DNA from: Bacillota bacterium
GTDB taxonomy: Bacteria > Bacillota > UBA4882 > UBA8346
NCBI GenBank assembly: GCA_028282485.1
Contig: JANQHU010000014.1
Span: 1-10,358 of the forward strand
Direction of reading: 5' to 3'
DNA length: 10,358 nt
Both the position numbers and the translations under genes were made by a program. Below are positions 5,568 to 10,358 of the stretch, in pieces. Position 1 is the stretch's first letter; each line of letters begins with the position of its first letter. Below the pieces are notes generated by a model, which made no database searches, was not told where the DNA came from, and was given only the letters and a program-made list of their open reading frames with translations.

Positions 5568-6635
5568 TTAAAAATTTTTCGGAAAGTCAATCACCCAAAC
5601 CGCCGGCCGAATGCTCCGAAAAGTGACAAAGGCCAGCTTGCTGCCATCAGGGCTCCAACTTAAAGAACCTCCGTTAATACTTACTTTATTGGTAACGAAA
5701 TATATTTTTCCCAGCAACAAATCTTTAATATAAAGGCTACCTCGATCATATTTACCATGTTTCATATCACCAAAAGGTCGATTAGAGACAAAGGCCAATT
5801 TAGTCCCATCAGGAGACAAGGCCGGCAAACGATTGTCATATTGATCATTAATAACCGGAAAAACCATTTCATCTTCGGGATTATAGGCCCAGATACTGCC
5901 TTGGCCGAAATCGGTCACCCAATATTCTTTCCCCGAAAAGGACACCTTTTTTCTGCCAGGAATCGATTTCACAAAATAGATTAAATCGTCAATCCCCCAC
6001 CATGGATTGCGTAACAGAACATTAGGAGCTACAAAAACCTCTTTTACCGAATTACTAAGAAAATCTTTAATAAACAATTTACCTCGGTAAGGATTAATTC
6101 CCCGCCCAAAGACTATTTTCTGCCCATCAGGCGCCCAAAAGGCTTCCCGATCAGCCTGGCCACTGCTTAACTCTTGGCCATTTCCGGTACTTAAATCTTT
6201 GGACCAAATACTCGAAGAAAATACCCCATTATCACAAATTCGCCGCGTTAGGAGAATCTTTCTTTCCCGCGGAGACCAGCGGGGATTAGATTCCGCCATA
6301 TTTTCAGTATATGTCAGCTGAATCGGCTTACTGTCACTTTGATAATTCCAATACCAAATATGTATTTTAGCATCGATTTCGCCCTCTTTACGCTCTTTAC
6401 CGGCGAAGACGATGGCTTTCCCATCGGCAGTCCAATCGCAAGACCAACCGTCAAATTCGTCTGGCAATAATTTTTGTTCGGTTCCTTTAATTTGGAGATC
6501 AATAATTTGCCAATCCTCAGTTTTCGACTCACTTGCCTCAGCCCAAACCGTTACAACCCCAAAGAACATTAAAAATCCGGGTAAAATCAATATCATGAGC
6601 AGAAATGTTTTAGAAAAAAAACCACTCAACTTCAT
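5568..6635 (-). CDS. Secreted TolB-like beta-propeller (PD40/WD40-like repeat) protein
   Basis: 355 residues. The N-terminus has a signal peptide: K2, a long hydrophobic core (about 10-30) and a likely cleavage site after VWA32. The mature part carries at least five PD40-type blades with the W/L-S-P-D-G-x-K-I/L-x-F signature: CDWTADGKAIVF (66-77), PRWSPRERKILL (118-129), FWAPDGQKIVF (166-176), PALSPDGTKLAF (271-282) and LSWSPDGSKLAF (325-336). This is the repeat of TolB and of the propeller in prolyl oligopeptidases; no peptidase domain or TolB N-terminal domain follows or precedes it, so it is a bare propeller, likely a scaffold or ligand binder outside the cytoplasmic membrane. It starts 38 bases after murB and is probably co-transcribed with it. 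With an outer-membrane organism a periplasmic location is plausible. Function is unknown. Confidence 0.85.
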   Translation of the reverse strand: MKLSGFFSKTFLLMILILPGFLMFFGVVTVWAEASESKTEDWQIIDLQIKGTEQKLLPDEFDGWSCDWTADGKAIVFAGKERKEGEIDAKIHIWYWNYQSDSKPIQLTYTENMAESNPRWSPRERKILLTRRICDNGVFSSSIWSKDLSTGNGQELSSGQADREAFWAPDGQKIVFGRGINPYRGKLFIKDFLSNSVKEVFVAPNVLLRNPWWGIDDLIYFVKSIPGRKKVSFSGKEYWVTDFGQGSIWAYNPEDEMVFPVINDQYDNRLPALSPDGTKLAFVSNRPFGDMKHGKYDRGSLYIKDLLLGKIYFVTNKVSINGGSLSWSPDGSKLAFVTFRSIRPAVWVIDFPKNF

Positions 6636-6652
6636 TCTCCTTAAATCTCCTT
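6636..6652 (-). promoter_or_regulatory. Duplicated Shine-Dalgarno sequence before the propeller gene
   Basis: Two identical AAGGAGA copies lie head to tail on the minus strand (6652-6646 and 6642-6636), 10 bases apart. The proximal one abuts the ATG at 6635 and is too close for normal initiation. The distal one, about 10 bases away, is the usable site. No other methionine downstream has a ribosome site, so ATG 6635 stands. Confidence 0.6.
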
Positions 6653-6673
6653 GCCGTAATGTGGATAGACTGG

Positions 6674-7582
6674 CTATTCTTCCCCGATTACCCTAATTTC
6701 CGGAACTAACCAAACCTTATTTTTTTGCCAAATAGTCTCTTGAATATGGGAAATTAATTGTAAAACGTCCGCTGCCGTTGCCGTTCCGGTATTAACTATA
6801 AATCCGGCATGTTTGGGGGAAACCCGGGCCCCCCCCATGGCAAAACCCTTTAAACCGGCCCCTTCGATTAAAGGTCCGACAAAATAACCTTCCGGGCGCC
6901 GAAAAACGCTTCCGGCACTGGGCCACTCCAAAGGTTGCTTACATTCCCGTTTACAAGTGAAATCGGCAATCTTCGATTCCGCCGTGGCTTGACAACTCTT
7001 CGACAACCGTAACCCAACTTTGAGAATTACCTGAGGTGCCTTCTGAAAACGACTGCTGCGATAGCCAAAACCCAAGTCATCTTGCCTATAAGTAATTAAA
7101 CCAGCCGTCAGATCATAGACAGTTACTTCAGTAATCACCTGAGCCATTTCACCGTCATAAGCTCCAGCATTCATATAAACCGCGCCTCCGACACTACCAG
7201 GAATCCCGCAAGCGAATTCTAGTCCTGCTAAACCTTGTCTTCCTAACTCTTTCGAAAAATCGGCCAAAACCGCTCCGGCTCCCACCCAGGCGTTTTCTTC
7301 AATAATACTCCATTCGGAAAATTCACCCGCCAACTTAATACCAATACCACGAATTCCTTTATCACGAACCAACAAATTGGAACAAAGGCCCAAAACCATC
7401 CAGGGCACCTGCTCTGCTAGGCAAAAATCTAAGACTCTTTTTAACTGGCCAACATCAGCAGGCTCAACCAATAAGTCTAAGCCTCCCCCAATTTTAAAAG
7501 TAGTAAGCTGGGCCATGGGAAAATCAAACTGAATCCCTATTCCTTGCAAAGCCTGTTTCGCTTTTTCCTGCCAGGTCTGCAT
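6674..7582 (-). CDS. murB: UDP-N-acetylenolpyruvoylglucosamine reductase (MurB)
   Basis: 302 residues, normal for MurB. It is an FAD enzyme that reduces enolpyruvyl-UDP-GlcNAc with NADPH to UDP-MurNAc, the second committed step of peptidoglycan synthesis in the cytoplasm. FAD-binding motifs: TTFKIGG (27-33), a nucleotide loop LGLCSNLLV (64-72) and GIPGSVGGAVYMNAGAYDGE (split as IPGSVGGAV and MNAGAY). Catalytic residues: Y174-R175 in GYRSSRF, S225 in PSAGSVFRRP (proton donor) and E295 in LVPEIRV. The loop usually reads G-x-G-S-N; here it is G65-L-C67-S-N69, an uncommon Gly-to-Cys change. ATG 7582 has AAGGAGG 7 bases upstream. The gene is divergent from splB and precedes the secreted propeller gene, which probably shares its transcript. 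Other murein genes are not nearby in the window. Confidence 0.96.
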   Translation of the reverse strand: MQTWQEKAKQALQGIGIQFDFPMAQLTTFKIGGGLDLLVEPADVGQLKRVLDFCLAEQVPWMVLGLCSNLLVRDKGIRGIGIKLAGEFSEWSIIEENAWVGAGAVLADFSKELGRQGLAGLEFACGIPGSVGGAVYMNAGAYDGEMAQVITEVTVYDLTAGLITYRQDDLGFGYRSSRFQKAPQVILKVGLRLSKSCQATAESKIADFTCKRECKQPLEWPSAGSVFRRPEGYFVGPLIEGAGLKGFAMGGARVSPKHAGFIVNTGTATAADVLQLISHIQETIWQKNKVWLVPEIRVIGEE

Positions 7583-7709
7583 CCTGTAGCCTCCTTGATT
7601 TTTTGGTTAATTATTTTTGATTAAAAATATAATTTTCAGTAAATATATAAATAATGAAGAACACAATTATACTCATCAAAAATAAATTGGAAACTGGTGG
7701 TACAAATTA

Positions 7710-8732
7710 ATGAACTTATTTATGCCCAAACAAGCCTTTTTTGAAAAAGATACCTTGGCTTATCCGTTAGGCCAAAAACTCCATCAAACCATGACCGCCA
7801 ATAATATTCCCATCAAAATCCTCGGCCCTGGCAATCGAATTGGCAACTATTTTGGAAATACTTCTTTTGAAAAATATATTGAAGCTAAAAAAAGTCTGGT
7901 AGTGGGGGTCAGAAAAAATTTAAAATTAACAACCTGTAAACCTTCTGCCGATTGGGAGTTTCCTTTAGCCTCCAGTTGCCCCGGGGGCTGTCAATACTGT
8001 TACCTGCAAACCCACTTAGGCAAAAGGCCTTTTGTAAAAGTATATGTCAATATTGACGAAATTCTGAACAAAATTAAAACTATTGCTGACGAAAACGTTC
8101 CCCAGATTACCAGTTTCGAAGCCGCCAGTACCTCGGATCCTTTAGCCAGCGAGCATTTGACTGGCTCTCTGGCACAAACCATTACTTTTTTTGGTACTTT
8201 AACCCACGGCCGCATGCGGGTGGTCAGTAAATTTAACAATATCGACTCCTTATTAAACCTCCCCCATAACCAACACACCCGGTTTCGTTTTAGTTTAAAC
8301 ACCCCAAAAATCATTAAAGAACTGGAATATAATACTCCTCAACTACCAGCGCGAATTAAAGCGGCTAGCCAAATGGCTCAGGCGGGTTATCCCTTAGGGT
8401 TTATTATCGCTCCCTTATTTATCTATTCCGATTATCAGACTGATTACCGACAATTATTTGAGACTCTGGCGCAAACCTTAGAACCAATTCCAGCGGATCT
8501 TACTTTTGAATTAATCACCCATCGTTTTACTAAAGCCGCTAAAAACGTTATTTTAGAAAGGTTTCCAGATACGCCCTTAGAGCTTGACGAAACCAAAAGA
8601 GGTCGTAAATACGGTAAATACGGCTTAGTCAAATATATTTACCCTAAAGAAGAGTATCAAGAGCTGCGTGAAACAATCTCTAGTTTGGTCAGTACTTTTT
8701 TTCCCCAAGCAACCATCAGTTACTTTACATAA
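7710..8732 (+). CDS. splB: Spore photoproduct lyase (radical SAM DNA repair enzyme)
   Basis: 340 residues, against 342 in Bacillus subtilis, and collinear with it as I recall that sequence. The 4Fe-4S cluster motif is C90-x3-C94-x2-C97 (SSCPGGCQYCYLQT), which binds S-adenosylmethionine. The enzyme makes a 5'-deoxyadenosyl radical that splits the spore photoproduct (thymine dimer 5-thyminyl-5,6-dihydrothymine) back to two thymines during germination. Downstream landmarks include YVNIDEIL, TRFRFSLNT, AGYPLGFIIAP, TFELITHRFTK and a C-terminal FFPQATISYFT, all family blocks. The tyrosines flanking the last cluster cysteine (Y96 and Y98) are kept. The residue aligned with B. subtilis C141 is S140 (FEAAS instead of FEASC), discussed in findings. 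C76 is the only other cysteine. ATG 7710 has GGTGGT at 7696-7701. The gene stands alone, divergent from murB, unlike the splA-splB operon of Bacillus. Confidence 0.95.
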   Translation: MNLFMPKQAFFEKDTLAYPLGQKLHQTMTANNIPIKILGPGNRIGNYFGNTSFEKYIEAKKSLVVGVRKNLKLTTCKPSADWEFPLASSCPGGCQYCYLQTHLGKRPFVKVYVNIDEILNKIKTIADENVPQITSFEAASTSDPLASEHLTGSLAQTITFFGTLTHGRMRVVSKFNNIDSLLNLPHNQHTRFRFSLNTPKIIKELEYNTPQLPARIKAASQMAQAGYPLGFIIAPLFIYSDYQTDYRQLFETLAQTLEPIPADLTFELITHRFTKAAKNVILERFPDTPLELDETKRGRKYGKYGLVKYIYPKEEYQELRETISSLVSTFFPQATISYFT

Positions 8733-8734
8733 AG

Positions 8735-8760
8735 CAACACCCGTTTGAAAACGGGTATTG
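8735..8760. terminator. Convergent hairpin between splB and veg, possible weak terminator
   Basis: ACCCGTT (8739-8745) pairs with AACGGGT (8750-8756) around a TGAA loop, with further A·T/C·G pairs (8735-8737 with 8758-8760) across one mismatch. It begins 3 bases after the splB stop and lies 40 bases beyond the veg stop on the other strand. Neither side has a proper T tract, so termination would depend on the stem alone. Confidence 0.5.
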
Positions 8761-8799
8761 TAGTAATTATTATGGCATATATTTTATCTCAATAATTTA

Positions 8800-9057
8800 T
8801 TATTCAAAACTGATCAAATTATCACCATGGGATAGTTCTACTGTTTTAGTAATTAGGTCTGCATAGCTGTATGAAATACGTCGTTCGGCTTGTTTTTCTT
8901 TAAAACAGACCACAAAAACACTCGGATAAGTTTTTTCTAATATTCCTTCAATTTGAAAAACTCTTTTTCTCCCCCGATTAGCTTTCACTCTAATGGACTT
9001 TCCGACAAAAGTATTTAAGTTCTCTCTAATTTGTTCCAAAACCTTACCAACACTCAT
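8800..9057 (-). CDS. veg: Veg family protein (DUF1021)
   Basis: 85 residues from the chosen start, close to the 86 of B. subtilis Veg. The family blocks are clear: GKSIRVKANRGRKR (with the basic cluster), EGILEKTYPSVFVV and SYSYADLITKTVEL. It is a small SH3/Sm-like beta-barrel protein; in B. subtilis it is abundant in growth and has been reported to stimulate biofilm formation by affecting SinR. The frame is open to ATG 9093, but MSVGKVLEQI at 9057 is preceded by AGGAAGGTGAG, which gives a proper ribosome site and the family length. The gene follows lpxA on the same strand, but two strong promoters lie between, so it likely has its own transcript; read-through from lpxA is also possible, as no terminator is seen. 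Confidence 0.95.
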   Translation of the reverse strand: MSVGKVLEQIRENLNTFVGKSIRVKANRGRKRVFQIEGILEKTYPSVFVVCFKEKQAERRISYSYADLITKTVELSHGDNLISFE

Positions 9058-9092
9058 CCTTCTCACCTTCCTTACTATACAATTCCTTCTCA

Positions 9093-9121
9093 ATTATATC
9101 ACTCTTGTCCAAAAAAGTCAA
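9093..9121 (-). promoter_or_regulatory. veg promoter P2 (proximal, near-consensus sigma-A)
   Basis: Minus strand TTGACT (9121-9116), 17-base spacer, perfect TATAAT (9098-9093), with an adjacent TG in the extended -10 position. Eleven of twelve hexamer bases match the consensus. The predicted start near 9086 gives a leader of about 29 bases to ATG 9057. Confidence 0.85.
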
Positions 9122-9129
9122 AATAATTT

Positions 9130-9158
9130 ATTATAATTGATAGCAAAGAAGTTGTCAA
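9130..9158 (-). promoter_or_regulatory. veg promoter P1 (distal, full sigma-A consensus)
   Basis: Minus strand TTGACA (9158-9153), 17-base spacer, TATAAT (9135-9130): all twelve hexamer bases match the consensus at optimal spacing. The -35 lies 13 bases past the lpxA stop, and the -10 is 37 bases upstream of that of P2. Confidence 0.88.
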
Positions 9159-9171
9159 CAATATTTTTTCT

Positions 9172-9966
9172 CTACCGCATGATTCCCCGCTCGGCATTTC
9201 TTAAGAAACGAATAAAATGGTCAATTTCCAAACGGCCCGCTAGTTCATGCTCCATCTGTTCAATGGCTTGACTAATAGTTAAATTGGAGCGATAGAGGAT
9301 CCGGTAGGCTTTTTTAATATCGTTTCGCACCTCAGCTTCAATTCCGTTCTGTCGCAACCCAATTAAATTCACTCCTACCATACGGGCCGGATTGCCGTCC
9401 ACAATCACAAAAGGAGGAACGTCTTTCACAATTTTGGTATTAGCGCCAATCAAAACCAATTTGCCCACTTTAGTAAATTGGTGCACCCCGGACAAGCCAC
9501 TAATGACTACTCCATCCTCCACGGTTACATGACCCGCTAAAGCCGCCCAATTTCCCATTAAAACATTACTCCCTATGTGACAATCATGGGCTATATGGGA
9601 ATAGGCTTGAAAATAATTATGGTTCCCAATGCGGGTTTCCCCACCACCACCTTCCGTCCCACGACTGATGGTGACGTATTCCCGAAAAACATTCCCATCC
9701 CCGATATGCAAAAAGCTTTTTTCCCCTTGAAACTTTAAATCCTGGGGATCACAACCAATGGAGCCACTATGGTAAAACTGATTGTCCGTCCCAATAGTTG
9801 TCCATCCTTCAAGCACCACCCGGGGCCCGATAACACAATTATCTCCAATTTCTACATTTTCGCCAATAATGGCGAAAGGGCCGATTTTGACATTACGGCC
9901 AATTTTGGTATTAGGATGAATTGAAGCCGTCTCATGAATCTCTCGTAAAGCGGTTACCTTTGTCAT
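9172..9966 (-). CDS. lpxA: UDP-N-acetylglucosamine O-acyltransferase (LpxA)
   Basis: 264 residues against 262 in E. coli, with the sequences collinear at an offset of two. It transfers a (3R)-hydroxyacyl chain from acyl carrier protein to UDP-GlcNAc, the first step of lipid A synthesis at the cytoplasmic side. The left-handed beta-helix is seen as hexapeptide repeats from about residue 14 (IHPNTKIGRNVKIGPFAIIGENVEIG). Catalytic H127 sits in the SHIAHDC block with H124 (E. coli H125 and H122). The C-terminal helical part is typical (FGVN-like VGVNLIGLRQ, YRILYRSNLT, FIRF…RGIMR). A175 occupies the place of E. coli G173, the acyl-chain ruler, and S101 that of H99. ATG 9966 has GGGGGT about 10 bases upstream. 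It follows a HAD gene by 86 bases and precedes veg. No fabZ, lpxC or lpxD is adjacent in this window. Confidence 0.95.
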   Translation of the reverse strand: MTKVTALREIHETASIHPNTKIGRNVKIGPFAIIGENVEIGDNCVIGPRVVLEGWTTIGTDNQFYHSGSIGCDPQDLKFQGEKSFLHIGDGNVFREYVTISRGTEGGGGETRIGNHNYFQAYSHIAHDCHIGSNVLMGNWAALAGHVTVEDGVVISGLSGVHQFTKVGKLVLIGANTKIVKDVPPFVIVDGNPARMVGVNLIGLRQNGIEAEVRNDIKKAYRILYRSNLTISQAIEQMEHELAGRLEIDHFIRFLRNAERGIMR

Positions 9967-10052
9967 TTAAATGATTACCCCCGTTTTTTAAATCAATCAT
10001 CTTTTTTTGTTAATCTCTTTTATTTATTTTGTACATTTTTTAAAAATTATTA

Positions 10053-10358
10053 TCAGTCTTCTAATTGGTTCTGCAAAGCCAATACTTTTAAAACTTCATT
10101 GGGATAATTCACCAGATAATTGGGCCGTTTCTTTTTCAAAAGGACTGCCGAATTATAACCCCAAGTTACCGCCATTACCGGAATGCCAATTTTTCTAGCT
10201 GCCCCAACATCCCGATCTTCATCACCAATATATAACGAAATTTCTTTAGTTTTAATTTTATATTTCTTGCAGATTTTTTTTATCAAAAGGTGTTTACCAA
10301 ATAGGGAATGATCCGAATGAATAAAATTAAAACTATTAGTCAAACCATGCTTTTCTAA
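10053..10358 (-). CDS. HAD-superfamily hydrolase, C-terminal part (5' end outside window)
   Basis: The minus-strand frame is open to the right edge (upstream codons read LEKHG) and ends at TGA 10053, giving about 101 visible residues. The conserved HAD motifs III and IV are visible: the LFGKHLLIKK lysine-bearing segment and YIGDEDRDVGAARKIGIPV, with the two aspartates of GDxxxD that help bind Mg2+. This is the C-terminal half of a HAD phosphatase of the phosphoglycolate phosphatase-like group (AVTWGYN is typical). The motif I nucleophile is outside the window, so substrate and completeness cannot be judged. It is on the same strand as lpxA, 86 bases upstream of it; no link to lipid A is implied by sequence. 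Confidence 0.85.
   Translation of the reverse strand, partial: LEKHGLTNSFNFIHSDHSLFGKHLLIKKICKKYKIKTKEISLYIGDEDRDVGAARKIGIPVMAVTWGYNSAVLLKKKRPNYLVNYPNEVLKVLALQNQLED

Noticed and set aside
5427..5663. A plus-strand open frame that starts MAELADAVDSKST and runs through the tRNA-Leu gene
   Set aside because: It is the well-known translation artefact of a tRNA-Leu gene and crosses the terminator and the convergent propeller gene.
6314..6696. Open frames of 72 (minus, other frame) and 94 (plus) codons over the propeller gene
   Set aside because: Out of frame or antisense to a protein with signal peptide and repeated PD40 motifs; low-quality composition.
7583..7709. Divergent gap between murB and splB, searched for promoters and operators
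   Set aside because: TATACT (7668-7673, plus) and TATAAT (7671-7666, minus) occur, but neither has a credible -35, so only a general promoter region can be assumed.
8000..8314. A minus-strand open frame of 104 codons inside splB
   Set aside because: Shadow of a well-supported radical SAM gene, with no ribosome site.
9967..10052. Gap between the HAD gene and lpxA, with TGATT…AATCA inverted repeat near the ribosome site
   Set aside because: Five-base arms in A+T-rich DNA are expected by chance; no convincing promoter or terminator seen.
1..10358. CRISPR arrays, insertion sequences, phage genes, toxin-antitoxin or riboswitches
   Set aside because: No regular direct repeats, transposase or integrase motifs, or long structured leaders were seen.

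Overview
The window (about 40% G+C by eye) reads as part of a spore-forming, low-G+C Firmicutes-type chromosome. Three genes point that way: a GerW/YtfJ sporulation protein next to its usual DUF2953 neighbour, a spore photoproduct lyase (SplB), and a Veg protein with strong sigma-A-type promoters. It also carries lpxA, the first enzyme of lipid A synthesis, so a spore-forming organism with an outer membrane is the simplest reading (Negativicutes-like, Halanaerobiales-like or another diderm Clostridia lineage). I cannot name the species.

Layout, left to right. (1) Positions 1-1491, plus strand: the 3' end of a divergent DegT/StrS-family PLP-fold protein, followed 7 bases later by a two-part GNAT acetyltransferase. 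(2) Positions 1490-3692, minus strand: a four-gene operon of ECF sigma factor, zinc-binding anti-sigma factor, DUF2953 membrane protein and GerW/YtfJ, closed by an intrinsic terminator that lies against the convergent acetyltransferase gene. (3) Positions 3809-5506, plus strand: yigZ (IMPACT family), a tandem-PilZ protein with an excellent promoter and Shine-Dalgarno sequence, and tRNA-Leu(CAA). (4) A bidirectional terminator at 5513-5546 separates the tRNA from a minus-strand pair, murB and a secreted beta-propeller protein. (5) Divergent from murB is splB on the plus strand. (6) On the minus strand at the right end are the C-terminal part of a HAD hydrolase, lpxA and veg; veg has two stacked promoters.

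Most of this is chromosomal housekeeping, envelope and spore biology. There is no mobile element, CRISPR array, prophage or evident defence system, and I do not claim a new system. The points most worth a second look are: the spore photoproduct lyase has serine where the family's catalytic non-cluster cysteine aligns, while a different lone cysteine (C76) is present; the DegT-family protein appears to have arginine at the PLP-lysine position; the sigma operon has a candidate ECF-type promoter that would overlap its own ATG and so imply a later start; veg has two tandem near-consensus promoters; and the PilZ protein has two domains that both keep complete c-di-GMP motifs.
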